Source: Arcobacter sp. EP1 (GTDB lineage Bacteria; Campylobacterota; Campylobacteria; Campylobacterales; Arcobacteraceae). From it: a DNA stretch of 64,000 nucleotides. The DNA is taken from NCBI GenBank assembly GCA_001655195.1, contig LPNY01000132.1, positions 227,109 to 291,108 on the forward strand. The letters run 5' to 3'. Every line of letters begins with the position of its first letter. The stretch's first letter is position 1. Under the pieces are notes generated by a model. It searched no databases and was not told the DNA's origin. It saw nothing but the letters and a program-made list of their open reading frames with translations. This document shows positions 50,869 to 60,805 of this stretch, piece after piece. A program made the position numbers and the translations under genes.

Positions 50869-52209
50869 GTGAAAATGAACAGTTTTAGCCGTGTAGGCTT
50901 TATCCTTGCTGCAGCTGGTTCTGCAGTTGGATTAGGTAATATTTGGAGATTTCCATATATTACAGGAGAGTATGGTGGTGGAGCATTTATTTTAGTGTAT
51001 CTACTCGCAATTTTATTTATTGGATTAACTGTATTTCTTGCAGAAGCAGTTATTGGACAAAGTGGACAATCTGATGTTTCCACATCATTTGTTTCCCTAT
51101 CAAAATCTAAAAACAAAAACTGGAAATTTGCTGGTTTTATGGTCGCTACTGGATTAATTATTCTCTCATTTTATTCTGTAGTATTGGGATGGATTTTAGA
51201 TTATGTGATTACTTCATTTGGTACATTACCAACTGAGGCTAAAGTTGCAGGTGGAAACTTTGAAAACCTTATTACCAATGATATTGGTTCACTCATTGTT
51301 TATCATACATTAATCGCAGGTTCTGTGATTTTTATTGTATTAAAAGGAATTAAAGAAGGAATCGAAAAAATCAACCTTATTTTAATGCCACTTTTAGGGC
51401 TTATTTTATTTGGTCTTTTAATGTACGCATTTACCCTAGATTCATTCTCTCAAGCAGTATCATTTATGTTTACACCAGATTTTTCTAAAATTGATGGTGA
51501 TGCGTTACTAGCAGCTCTTGGGCAAGCATTCTTTACGCTATCTCTTGGTGTTGGTACTATTTTAACCTACTCAGCATCTCTTCCAAAAGAAGCAAACTTT
51601 GTAAAATCATCATTTATGGTTGCTATTGTTGATACATCAATTGCTTTAATTGCAGGGTTAATCATCTTTACTTACCTTTTTGCTGCTGGTGCACAAAGTG
51701 CGGCAGGTCCTGGGCTTGTATTTATCTCATTACCTGTAATTTTCTCAGGTTGGGGAACATTAGGTAATGTTATTGCTGTTTCGTTCTTCTTAGCATTAAT
51801 CTTTGCAGGAATCACATCAGCAGTTTCAATGATTGAACCATCACTTCGGTTCTTTATTGAACGATTTAAAATGACACGTCAAAAAGCAACAATTCTTTGT
51901 GGTGCAACATTTTATATCTTAGGTATCGTTGCTCTACTTTCAATGTCAAAATCATTTGGAGCAGAACTTACATTTTTTGGGAAAAATGCCTTTGATATTA
52001 TGGACTTCATGTCATCATCAATTATGATGCCAATTGCGGCTATCATAATCTGTATCTTCTTAGGATACTTTGTTGACAAAGAGCTTCTTGAGCAGAAGTT
52101 TACAAAACATACATCATCAGCAGTATTTCATACATGGTACTTACTTATTCGCTATGTAGTTCCTATTGCTATTATCATTCTATTTTTAAATAAGTTAGGG
52201 GCAATTTAA
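50869..52209 (+). CDS. SNF-family sodium-dependent transporter (copy 1)
   Basis: A 446-residue LeuT-fold sodium symporter for amino acids or related substrates. The sodium-site helix reads GFILAAAGSAVGLGNIWRFP near the N-terminus, with about 11 membrane helices. The start is set at GTG 50869, seven bases after AGGAG; a TTG seven codons upstream has no such site. A TATAAT lies at 50833-50838. Its stop overlaps the ATG of copy 2. Confidence 0.9.
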   Translation: MKMNSFSRVGFILAAAGSAVGLGNIWRFPYITGEYGGGAFILVYLLAILFIGLTVFLAEAVIGQSGQSDVSTSFVSLSKSKNKNWKFAGFMVATGLIILSFYSVVLGWILDYVITSFGTLPTEAKVAGGNFENLITNDIGSLIVYHTLIAGSVIFIVLKGIKEGIEKINLILMPLLGLILFGLLMYAFTLDSFSQAVSFMFTPDFSKIDGDALLAALGQAFFTLSLGVGTILTYSASLPKEANFVKSSFMVAIVDTSIALIAGLIIFTYLFAAGAQSAAGPGLVFISLPVIFSGWGTLGNVIAVSFFLALIFAGITSAVSMIEPSLRFFIERFKMTRQKATILCGATFYILGIVALLSMSKSFGAELTFFGKNAFDIMDFMSSSIMMPIAAIIICIFLGYFVDKELLEQKFTKHTSSAVFHTWYLLIRYVVPIAIIILFLNKLGAI

Positions 52210-53546
52210 TGCAAACAGGTTTTTCAAGAATTGGTTTTATTTTAGCAGCAGCAGGATCTGCTGTTGGTCTTGGTAATATATGGAAATTTCCATATGTTAC
52301 TGGTGAAAATGGTGGTGGGGCATTTGTAATTATCTATTTATTAGCCATTGCGTTTATTGGTCTTTCAATTTTTATTGCAGAGTCATACATAGGTAAAGAA
52401 TCCCGAGCAAATGCAGCTTCAGGTTATCAAGTAATTTCAAAATCACAAAGTAAACACTGGCGATGGGCAGGTTTTCAAATCTTTGCAGGGATTCTTATTC
52501 TATCATTTTATGCGTTTATTATTGGGTGGATTATTGATTATATTATCATTTCAATCTCTGGACTTCCTACAACAATCAAAGAAGCAGAAACGACGTTTAC
52601 AAATCTAATTACCAATGAAATTGGTACACAGATCTTCTTTCACACATTAGTTGTAGCAACGATGATTTTTATTGCCTTAAAAGGGGTAAAAAATGGAATT
52701 GAAAGATTAAATCTTATTTTAATGCCACTTTTAGCAATCATTTTATTTGGTCTTTTGATTTATGCAACAACTCTTGATTCGTTCTCACAAGCGATGTCAT
52801 TTATGTTTAGTCCAGACTGGTCAAAACTAACCGTTGATTCACTCTTAGCAGCAGTAGGACAAGCGTTCTTTACACTCTCGCTTGGTATGGGTATTATTAT
52901 TACTTATTCTGCTTCTATGGATAAAAAGGCTAACTTTATCAAATCGTCCGTATTTGTTGCCATCGTTGATACAGCAGTTGCCTTAATTGCAGGTATTATT
53001 ATCTTCTCATTTCTCTTTGCAGCAGGTGCAAAAAGTGTTGCAGGGCCTGGATTAGTATTTATTTCATTACCACTTATTTTTAGTGGATGGGGAATCTTTG
53101 GTCAAGTTATTGCTATTGCATTCTTTTGTGCACTACTGTTTGCCGGTATCACATCAGCGGTTTCTTTATTAGAGCCATCAGTGAGATACTTAATTGAGAA
53201 ATTTCAAATGACACGGGTGAAAGCAACCTTTGCAGCATCTGGGTTTTTATATGTACTTGGAATTCTTGCATTATTATCTATGAGTGCAGATTATGGTTCA
53301 ATGTTAACATTCTTTGGTAAAAATTTATTTGATTGGATGGATTATACAACCTCTTCAATTGCATTACCAGTTTCAGGTTTTGTAACGTGTATTTTCTTAG
53401 GATATTTTGTGGATAAAAATGTGTTAAAAACAAAATTCACTTCTCATACAAGTGTTGTAATATTCAACCTTTGGTATGCTCTTATCAGATACATTGTACC
53501 TGTAGCAATCGCACTTCTGTTTTTAAATAAACTAGGGGTACTTTAA
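52209..53546 (+). CDS. SNF-family sodium-dependent transporter (copy 2)
   Basis: A 445-residue paralogue of the preceding gene, similar along its full length (both hold GLGNIW[RK]FPY, LLAA[LV]GQAFFTLSLG, AGPGLVFISLP). The ATG shares a base with the previous stop. Tandem pairs of this family may have diverged in substrate or form a two-component transporter; the sequence does not decide. Confidence 0.9.
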   Translation: MQTGFSRIGFILAAAGSAVGLGNIWKFPYVTGENGGGAFVIIYLLAIAFIGLSIFIAESYIGKESRANAASGYQVISKSQSKHWRWAGFQIFAGILILSFYAFIIGWIIDYIIISISGLPTTIKEAETTFTNLITNEIGTQIFFHTLVVATMIFIALKGVKNGIERLNLILMPLLAIILFGLLIYATTLDSFSQAMSFMFSPDWSKLTVDSLLAAVGQAFFTLSLGMGIIITYSASMDKKANFIKSSVFVAIVDTAVALIAGIIIFSFLFAAGAKSVAGPGLVFISLPLIFSGWGIFGQVIAIAFFCALLFAGITSAVSLLEPSVRYLIEKFQMTRVKATFAASGFLYVLGILALLSMSADYGSMLTFFGKNLFDWMDYTTSSIALPVSGFVTCIFLGYFVDKNVLKTKFTSHTSVVIFNLWYALIRYIVPVAIALLFLNKLGVL

Positions 53547-53548
53547 AG

Positions 53549-53578
53549 AAAGGATAGAGGCAGTCTGCCTCTATCTTT
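53549..53578. terminator. strong bidirectional terminator
   Basis: GATAGAGGCA (53553-53562) pairs with TGCCTCTATC (53566-53575) around a 3-nt loop, flanked by AAA and TTT. It lies between the convergent transporter and Cache-protein genes. Confidence 0.8.
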
Positions 53579-53582
53579 ACTC

Positions 53583-54029
53583 TTATTTATAGAATCCTGT
53601 ACCAATAAACATATCACCATCAATTCGTTTGATATACGATCGTTTTGGTGCGATTTTCTTTTTAATTGGATGTGACCATTTATAGTCTAACCAACCTTCT
53701 CCATCATTTTGTGCAATTTTAATTAACTCTTGAATAAGCATTAATCCAGTTGCATCTTTTAACTTATAAAGATTTTTTCCAACGAGTTTAGCATTTGATC
53801 CTAAAGCTTTATTTACACCTTTAAAATCATAAGCAAACATGTATAGTTCACCACGAATAAATTTCCCATTTGGGTCATTAAACTCTTTTAAACAGACTTC
53901 TGTACCTTTTTCTTGACAAAGTTTAACACCTTCATCAACAAAAGCTTTTACTTCCTCTACACTTGCAGCGTATGCAACAGATGCTCCAAGAATACAAGCA
54001 ACAATAACCTTTGACAATCTTGCTAACAT
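53583..54029 (-). CDS. secreted single-Cache-domain protein
   Basis: The 148-residue product has a signal peptide (about 1-22, ending AYA) and an sCache-like domain with GELYMFAYDFKGVN and KNLYKLKDATGLMLIQELIKIA, ending GDMFIGTGFYK. Free periplasmic Cache proteins may pass a ligand signal to chemoreceptors or kinases. AAGGAGG gives a strong ribosome-binding site. Confidence 0.82.
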   Translation of the reverse strand: MLARLSKVIVACILGASVAYAASVEEVKAFVDEGVKLCQEKGTEVCLKEFNDPNGKFIRGELYMFAYDFKGVNKALGSNAKLVGKNLYKLKDATGLMLIQELIKIAQNDGEGWLDYKWSHPIKKKIAPKRSYIKRIDGDMFIGTGFYK

Positions 54030-54099
54030 TTTAGCCTCCTTATGTTTTACTTAAATTAAGTATAACTCTTCAATATAATAATCATATGATATTTTAAAT

Positions 54100-55341
54100 C
54101 TATAAAAAAAGATAAAGATTAAATCCCACAAATAGGATGTTAAGTAGAATAAATGCATATTTACTAATAATACTAAAAAAAGAAATAATAATATAGACGA
54201 GAAAAAACCACCAAGGAGTTAACACCTCAAATACAGTTAAAGAAGATGATAAAAGTACTAAAAGCACATCATCTAAAAAGGAACCATATCCTATAATATG
54301 TGCAAAAAGCTCTATTGGATAAAAGAGGGTAAAAAGAAGTGTCAAAATAGGTGAAAGAAGCTGCTCATAAGTTGTCTGAGAAAAGAAAAAGTGAACAATT
54401 GGATTAAAGCAAAAAAATATCCAAAAATTAAAAATAAATATGCTCAATATTTTAGGTAATTTTTCAAAGTATTTAATAAATAGGAAAATATAAAAGACCC
54501 CAGTCAAAGAGAACCAAAGAGATAAAGAGAAAAGATATTTAGGGAATAAAGCAATGATAATTAAAAAGGTAAACAACAGTGTCTCAAAAGAGAAAAGCTT
54601 AATATTATTTCTTAAAAGGATAACTCCTAGTACAAACATTATAAAGGCTCTTAATAGTGAAGGAACAATCCCTGTTAATAAAAGGTAGGAAAATAAAATG
54701 ACAGATGTAACTACAATAATATCGTGCTTCTTATTACGATAAGGGAAGTATCTTTGATGTATAGGAGCATATAATAAATTGAATACTCCATACAATACAA
54801 AAGAGAGAACACCTAAATGAAATCCTGAAATTGCAATAAGATGTGAAAGTCCCAAAGAAGCAAAAAAATCACGCGAATCTTCCCCTAAGGGATGAGCTAG
54901 AAAAAGAGCATTAAATAACTCTGATACATTACTATGTATATGTTGTTCATTGATTTTTTGTGATAATTGTTTTGCGAAATCGACACGATTTTTAGGATAA
55001 ATATTCAAACTTTGAGTATAGAAATTTTTTAGATAGTCTATAAAATCAACACGTTTAGTTAGTATCGTTAAATCAATAAAATCTTGTTTTTTAAAGCCGT
55101 GATTAAGAATAACCGAGGTAAAAAACGTGTAATCATTTGTTCTAACTTTTAAAACATCATAGTCATTTTTATGATATATGTTGACGATTTTACCTGAAGT
55201 TTCGATTAACTCTTCACTTTTAAAATCCTTGTATTTTACATACTCAAAACTAATAGTAAAGAAAAAAAGTATAAAAAGAAGTGTAATAAAAGATAAATAT
55301 TGAGAGGAGGAAGAGAATAAAGGAAGTTTTTCTGCTTTCAT
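54100..55341 (-). CDS. comEC: ComEC/Rec2-type DNA-uptake channel protein
   Basis: A 413-residue membrane protein. Residues about 35-110 form an OB-like domain, and residues about 150-400 are the competence channel with GLSHLIAISGFHLGVLSFV and many helices. The C-terminal metallo-beta-lactamase domain of long ComEC proteins is missing, as is usual in this phylum. It should pass single-stranded DNA into the cytoplasm. No ribosome-binding site is clear. Confidence 0.82.
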   Translation of the reverse strand: MKAEKLPLFSSSSQYLSFITLLFILFFFTISFEYVKYKDFKSEELIETSGKIVNIYHKNDYDVLKVRTNDYTFFTSVILNHGFKKQDFIDLTILTKRVDFIDYLKNFYTQSLNIYPKNRVDFAKQLSQKINEQHIHSNVSELFNALFLAHPLGEDSRDFFASLGLSHLIAISGFHLGVLSFVLYGVFNLLYAPIHQRYFPYRNKKHDIIVVTSVILFSYLLLTGIVPSLLRAFIMFVLGVILLRNNIKLFSFETLLFTFLIIIALFPKYLFSLSLWFSLTGVFYIFLFIKYFEKLPKILSIFIFNFWIFFCFNPIVHFFFSQTTYEQLLSPILTLLFTLFYPIELFAHIIGYGSFLDDVLLVLLSSSLTVFEVLTPWWFFLVYIIISFFSIISKYAFILLNILFVGFNLYLFL

Positions 55342-55406
55342 AGTAAAAGCATAACATAATTTAAATTATTATTTATTTGACAACTAATCCTAGGTTTGGA
55401 AAAAAC

Positions 55407-57506
55407 TTAACGTTTTTTCCAAACTGACATTTGAGAAAGTGTATGTTGATACTTTCGATTTGTCTCTTTTATAACAAAAGGAACATCAATTAAATCAACT
55501 AACTCAAACTCATTTTCAAGGTTCTTTTTTAAGGTATCTATTGTAGAGACCTCTTTATTGTCTTTGATAAATCCACCTAACCAGTTCTCTTTTGGCGTAT
55601 AGGCTTCAAGCCAAGTATAAGGGCTAAGCAATACAAAAAGCCCACCACTATTAACCCGTTTTGGAACATCATCTAGAAACTTTTGAGGATAATAGAGGCG
55701 ATCAATTAGATTTGAACAAAAGATAACATCATATCCTGTATAGAGGTCTTTTAAATTACACGCATCTCCTTGCATAAAGCTAACTCTTTGTTTAATATTC
55801 TCTAAACCAAAATCTTTTAAAGAGATACTATTTTCTTTAAAAAGTTCTCCCTCTGTAGCTATTTTATAAGTAAGTGATTCATATTTTTTAAGTTTAATAC
55901 CAACATTAATAAAATTGGCACTAAAGTCAATCCCTAATACCTCATCAAATATTGTTGCTAGCTCAAAACTACTTCGTCCCACTGAACAGCCTAAATCGAG
56001 AGCTTTTTCTTTTTTAACATCTTGTAAATACGGTTTTAATAATTCAACACTGTTTTTTGGGAAATTTTTAACCCCAAAGTTCTCTTGTCCATAATGAAAC
56101 TCACAATATTGAGAAATTTGTTCATCAGTTTCATAAACATTATCATTGAGTTTTTCACGATAAGGATTACTGGATTGTACATATCGAAATCCAGCGTGTT
56201 GAAAAAAGTGTTTTCTAAAGGCATAACGTGCACTTCTAAGGACTTCATTACCTAAACTAATAAATGAGCCACCTTTCATCAATGCATGTCTGTCATCAAA
56301 GGTAGGTGTCGTAAAATCATCATAAGCAGGATGCGCTTCAAAATCATCAAAAGGGTATGTTGGTGTTATGCTCCACTGCCATACGTTTCCTACGACATCA
56401 TAAAACTCACTCTCTTCTCCCATAGGATATTTATCTACAGGAGTTTGATTAAAGTACTTAAATCCAATATTAGCTTCACACTCTTGGGCTCTTACATAAT
56501 CATTTAAACGGTAAAACTCATCTTCACTAGGAAGTCGTACTTCAAAACCAAGCTGTTCACTTTTGTATTTACAAAAAGCTTCTGCTTCATACACATTGAT
56601 GTCTACTGGGTAATTTAATGGTAAGGGTACAATACGATTAATCTCACGTAAAAAATACACACCCTCTTTCTCAATCCAAAAGGTTGGTAATTTTGCTTGT
56701 GTGAAGTCTAACCATTTTAAACCATCTTTAGTAAAGTAATGCAGTTTAGAGTAACCGTCTGCTTTTACAAACTCTAAATACTCTCCGTTACTCACTAAAT
56801 ACTTACTCGCTTTAAATGTATCGATATAACTTTTATGAAAACTAAACTCATTATCCCAGCCGTAATAAATAGGATTGGCTCTATCTTTTTCTAAAAGAAC
56901 TTCTCCCTCTTCTACCGGTAATAATTCATTTTGTGGATATGTAGTTGAACCTTCATTATTATAGGTAAAAAGCTCCTCATCAATTAAGAACTCAATATCT
57001 AACTCTCGTAACAATACAGAAGAGGTCTCAATGTGAATATTCTCATGTTCTATTCCCATAAGTATAATCCACATAGGTGATTCCCAATTAATTGGCAGTG
57101 AAAACTCCATAGTATCAATCAACTCTAATACTAACTCTTTTACCTCATCTCTATATGCTTTGGTTTGTTCATATGTTGGCCACGTATAGTTTTCACTCTC
57201 TAAGTCATCCCAACTCATCTCATCAACACCAATAGCAAAAATAGCCTCATAGGTTTTATTGATACGGGTTTTAAGAATATTTGAAACATTAAGTTTATTC
57301 ATAAAAAACGTTGCAGTGTGTCCATAATAAAAAATCAATGGATGACGTAATCGATTGGGTTGTTCGTATAAACACTGTTTGTCTTTTAATAAATCAAAAA
57401 GCTTTTCATCAAGTTCATAGGTTTGTAAAAAGTAGTCTCGTATCTCTTGCCGTTTGGACTCTATGGTTCCTTCACTTAAATTGATTGTATCTTTTATAAA
57501 GTTCAT
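55407..57506 (-). CDS. ovoA: 5-histidylcysteine sulfoxide synthase / N-methyltransferase OvoA
   Basis: The 699-residue protein is a full-length OvoA. Residues about 1-170 are a DinB-like domain with iron-binding histidines (H63; H154 and H158 in GIEHENIHIE). Residues about 200-440 are an FGE-sulfatase-like catalytic domain (VGNVWQWSITP, GGSFISLGNE, AGFRYVQS). Residues about 455-699 form a methyltransferase (DLGCSVGRSSFELA). It joins Cys to His with O2 and then N-methylates, toward ovothiol A. The OvoB lyase is not in the window. It is the last gene of the operon from 60788. Confidence 0.92.
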   Translation of the reverse strand: MNFIKDTINLSEGTIESKRQEIRDYFLQTYELDEKLFDLLKDKQCLYEQPNRLRHPLIFYYGHTATFFMNKLNVSNILKTRINKTYEAIFAIGVDEMSWDDLESENYTWPTYEQTKAYRDEVKELVLELIDTMEFSLPINWESPMWIILMGIEHENIHIETSSVLLRELDIEFLIDEELFTYNNEGSTTYPQNELLPVEEGEVLLEKDRANPIYYGWDNEFSFHKSYIDTFKASKYLVSNGEYLEFVKADGYSKLHYFTKDGLKWLDFTQAKLPTFWIEKEGVYFLREINRIVPLPLNYPVDINVYEAEAFCKYKSEQLGFEVRLPSEDEFYRLNDYVRAQECEANIGFKYFNQTPVDKYPMGEESEFYDVVGNVWQWSITPTYPFDDFEAHPAYDDFTTPTFDDRHALMKGGSFISLGNEVLRSARYAFRKHFFQHAGFRYVQSSNPYREKLNDNVYETDEQISQYCEFHYGQENFGVKNFPKNSVELLKPYLQDVKKEKALDLGCSVGRSSFELATIFDEVLGIDFSANFINVGIKLKKYESLTYKIATEGELFKENSISLKDFGLENIKQRVSFMQGDACNLKDLYTGYDVIFCSNLIDRLYYPQKFLDDVPKRVNSGGLFVLLSPYTWLEAYTPKENWLGGFIKDNKEVSTIDTLKKNLENEFELVDLIDVPFVIKETNRKYQHTLSQMSVWKKR

Positions 57507-57530
57507 TCTATTCCTTTATCTTTATTCACT

Positions 57531-59747
57531 CTATGATAGAAAGTTAAAAGGTTTACATTTACCCTCTTGAACAAACCTATCATATATCAAACATAACTGC
57601 TCTTTTTCATAAGGTTGCATTAATGTCCATTGTTTTTCTAATCGTGCGGTTAATTCCACAGTATCTTCACCTAAAAGGCTTTTTGCAATAATATTCTCAC
57701 ACAACATAATACCTAAGCGTTTAACTGAATTGGTTACATCCAGTATTTTAATACCTTCAGTGGTTAATTCTATAACTTTTTGTAGAAGTTTTTTATCTGT
57801 AGTTTCTAAAACAACAAGTTTATATAAAATATTAAGTGCTTGATTGTGTAAAACAACTGGCATTTCATCCCTATCGCCAACAGAAGCTTTTAAGGCTACC
57901 CCTATACTTCCAAGTTTTATAGCGTTGTCGATAATATCAAAATTTTGTGAACTCTTTGTTAAGAACTTAAAACGATATGCTATAGCCATATTGACAAAGG
58001 TTGCTCCATACTCAAATGCACCCAAAGCAGGAATAGCTAAACACTTTTGATAATTGACAATAGCCTTATCATAATCTTCACTCCACTCTGCATAATTTGC
58101 TTTAATGTTATAGTAGTGCCATAACCATAAAGGTTCATTATCCTCATGGTGAGAAAATAAAATAGTCTCTAACTTTTTAAGAAGGTTTAACCCCTCCTCT
58201 TTTTTTACTGCTTCTCTTTGACTAACTATTATCCAAGACTTTCTTTGAAAATAACGAACTTGCGTATCCGTTGGTTTTTCAAAACTACTTTTTTCAATTT
58301 CCATATTTAAAGGCAGTGAATTATAAGCATTGTCAAATTGTCCCATACGTTCATATAAAGAACACTTATCAACAGCATATCGGTTAGGATTAATCTCATA
58401 TAGGTATAACGTAATCAATAAAGCTTGTTCAAAATGACCATTTCGTTCAAATAAAAACTTGAGGTTATTTAATGCCTCAATACTAAGCTTTCGATAGATA
58501 GAGTCTCTGGTCAAATCAAACTCTTCAAGTTTTGTTGCATCAAACATCTCTCCTGCAATTTGAAACCAAAAGGTATTGACTAGGGTATATTGTTGTTTAT
58601 TCTTAATGGTTAAAATAAGTTTTTCTAAAATTGCAATAGTACGTTTCTCATCCAAAACGATATCTTTAACATAATAGTACAATATAAGAAGAGATATAGG
58701 ATTATCAAAGTAGTTTAAACACTCTTCAATATGGTTACGTAAATAGTAAGAGAGTCTTCGTCTCTCATCATATAACTCTTTAGGTTCAACACTGTTTGTA
58801 AAGAAAACTTGTGCTGATTTTTCTTGGGCTAAAAAATTAAAATCATCAAAAGAGCGGTTAATAAAGTTTTGAAAGCCTGAAATTAACGAACTTTCACTAC
58901 TTTTATCCTCAAAAAAACTACGTCCGCAATACTCAAATAACTCCAAAGAGACAAAAGTTTTATCACATTGGGAATTTATATGAGAAGTTGAACTTAATAA
59001 CATCAAACTGTACAAAGTTTGCTCTTTAGAAGAGAGTAGCATTTGCATGTTATTTGCTTTCTTTTGAGTTTGACTATTTTCAAAACTGACTTCAAGAACC
59101 TTAAAGTTTTTAAGACGATTATTAAGGGTTTTCTTTTGATCATTTCGACAATGAAAAGAGATATTTTGAAAGTAATTCACAAAAGAGGGAATAACTAAAC
59201 GCCACATCCAATGGGATTCTTCCAACAAATCAATATTATAAAATGCAATTTGATATTTTTTATCCAAACTATGAAGTGAAACTTGGAGTCTTTTTTTCCG
59301 CCTAGTATCTTTATTGAACCACGATTGTAAACCATCTTTTAGTTGAGAACTCTCTCCATCAAGAATAGAAGGCATCATTAAAAGTCCAAAGAAAAAAAGT
59401 AATACAAAAAACATGGAGATGGTATCATCTGTACTCCATGCAAAAGGTGATTCAAAAATGACTTTTTTGAAAATATCTTCGTATAAAGAGGATGAAATCA
59501 AAGCAAAAAGAATAATCACAACGGAAATAACACTAAAAATGATAGTAGATAAACGTTTTTTCAAATGAAACAAGTCTGAAGAGTTTCCGCATAACCCATT
59601 GATATAGGCTTCAAAATCCTCTAGAGTATCATTTTTATTGTAAACAATTTCAATAGTATTATCATATTTTTTAACAATTGGCTCATTGATGAGTTGTCGC
59701 CTTTTTTCATGTAACGATTGGGTTACAACCGTACAGTTACTTTTCAT
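57531..59747 (-). CDS. large membrane protein with TPR-like C-terminal half, unknown
   Basis: The 738-residue protein has two N-terminal membrane helices (about 66-87 and 109-128), and residues about 380-720 look like degenerate tetratricopeptide repeats (ALNNLKFLFERNGHFEQALL, DYDKAIVNYQKCLA). The middle is unlike anything I know. It starts 11 bases inside the cyclotransferase gene and ends 24 bases before ovoA, so it belongs to the ovoA operon. A scaffold role is possible. Confidence 0.7.
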   Translation of the reverse strand: MKSNCTVVTQSLHEKRRQLINEPIVKKYDNTIEIVYNKNDTLEDFEAYINGLCGNSSDLFHLKKRLSTIIFSVISVVIILFALISSSLYEDIFKKVIFESPFAWSTDDTISMFFVLLFFFGLLMMPSILDGESSQLKDGLQSWFNKDTRRKKRLQVSLHSLDKKYQIAFYNIDLLEESHWMWRLVIPSFVNYFQNISFHCRNDQKKTLNNRLKNFKVLEVSFENSQTQKKANNMQMLLSSKEQTLYSLMLLSSTSHINSQCDKTFVSLELFEYCGRSFFEDKSSESSLISGFQNFINRSFDDFNFLAQEKSAQVFFTNSVEPKELYDERRRLSYYLRNHIEECLNYFDNPISLLILYYYVKDIVLDEKRTIAILEKLILTIKNKQQYTLVNTFWFQIAGEMFDATKLEEFDLTRDSIYRKLSIEALNNLKFLFERNGHFEQALLITLYLYEINPNRYAVDKCSLYERMGQFDNAYNSLPLNMEIEKSSFEKPTDTQVRYFQRKSWIIVSQREAVKKEEGLNLLKKLETILFSHHEDNEPLWLWHYYNIKANYAEWSEDYDKAIVNYQKCLAIPALGAFEYGATFVNMAIAYRFKFLTKSSQNFDIIDNAIKLGSIGVALKASVGDRDEMPVVLHNQALNILYKLVVLETTDKKLLQKVIELTTEGIKILDVTNSVKRLGIMLCENIIAKSLLGEDTVELTARLEKQWTLMQPYEKEQLCLIYDRFVQEGKCKPFNFLS

Positions 59748-60309
59748 TTCCTATTCCTGATTTAGCAAATTTGTTTTGTATGGGGTCACTAAAAGTGTAC
59801 TTTCCTAATTTAATAGCAAAGGGGTAACTATTATAAGAGGTTACAAACTTCTCTTTAAAAGATTGTGAATAGGGTTTTATACCCTCTTCGAGTAAACCAA
59901 TATAATTTTGAGGAATAAAACTATTTTTATCATCAGGTTGCGCGATTTTTTCACTGTTTGTTGTCATAAAGGTATAAACCTGACTTGGAGCATCAAAACC
60001 TATAATATCATGATTTTTAATTTCAATACAACTGTAGTTTTTTTCTCGTAATTTTAAAAACTCAAACTCTTCATCCGTAATTTCTAAAAGAACACCATTG
60101 GTTTGAGATGTCTCATTTTGACCTAAATTTAAAAAAACTCCATTAACAAAAGAGTCCTCATTCTCAAAATGAATATACTCAATAGCATTCCAAACTTTTT
60201 CATAACCTTTAACCGTTACTTCAATAAAATCTTTATGGGAAAGTTTTCGTTTAAATGATTTTTGGGCACTTGTTAGATTTACAAGTGACCCATAACCAAA
60301 GATATACAT
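59737..60309 (-). CDS. gamma-glutamylcyclotransferase-family protein
   Basis: A 190-residue member of the GGCT-like fold, opening with FGYGSLVN (substrate loop YGSL) and holding a conserved Glu in LREKNYSCIEI. The enzyme family releases 5-oxoproline from gamma-glutamyl compounds such as glutathione or gamma-glutamylcysteine. Next to ovoA it might supply cysteine for ovothiol, but other gamma-glutamyl amines are possible. Its ATG overlaps the rraA stop (TAATG). Confidence 0.82.
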   Translation of the reverse strand: MYIFGYGSLVNLTSAQKSFKRKLSHKDFIEVTVKGYEKVWNAIEYIHFENEDSFVNGVFLNLGQNETSQTNGVLLEITDEEFEFLKLREKNYSCIEIKNHDIIGFDAPSQVYTFMTTNSEKIAQPDDKNSFIPQNYIGLLEEGIKPYSQSFKEKFVTSYNSYPFAIKLGKYTFSDPIQNKFAKSGIGNEK

Positions 60310-60788
60310 TAAACGATTTTCTCTTTTGTTAAAATAATTCCATCAGTATCAGCATAAACATAATCCCCGTCATTAAACTGTACACCACAAAAAGAGAGTT
60401 CTACGTTTCTTTGTCCTTGTGTTACTGGAATATATTTTCGAGGACAAGTCCCTAAAGCAAACAGAGCCACATCGATATCTTTGATTTGAAAAGTATCTCG
60501 AATATATCCGTTAACAATAATTGCTTCATAGTTATTACCTACTGCAAATTTCATCAGGTTTTCACCCACAACGGCAAAATACTCTTTGTCCACATCCACA
60601 ACCACAACTTTACCTGTTCCATCTTCATCTCGAAGAATTTTGATAAGTTCACTATTGTTTCTCTCAAGCTTTACAGTAACTACTTCACCCATACATTTTG
60701 TTTTTGCACCATAATTTTTAAAATCATCATCAAGTACGTGAACAAGCTCTGGGTGCTCGTCACAAATATCTGCTGTAAAAAATTCCAT
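60309..60788 (-). CDS. RraA-family protein (probable aldolase)
   Basis: A 159-residue RraA/HMG-aldolase-like protein with the catalytic GYIRDTFQIKD motif and FALGTCPRK. In enterobacteria RraA inhibits RNase E, but Campylobacterota generally use RNase J/Y, so a 4-hydroxy-4-methyl-2-oxoglutarate aldolase or oxaloacetate decarboxylase role is more likely. AAAGGA precedes the ATG. First gene of the ovoA operon, divergent from glutamate mutase. Confidence 0.85.
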   Translation of the reverse strand: MEFFTADICDEHPELVHVLDDDFKNYGAKTKCMGEVVTVKLERNNSELIKILRDEDGTGKVVVVDVDKEYFAVVGENLMKFAVGNNYEAIIVNGYIRDTFQIKDIDVALFALGTCPRKYIPVTQGQRNVELSFCGVQFNDGDYVYADTDGIILTKEKIV

Positions 60789-60805
60789 TTTATTCCTTTG
60801 AATTT

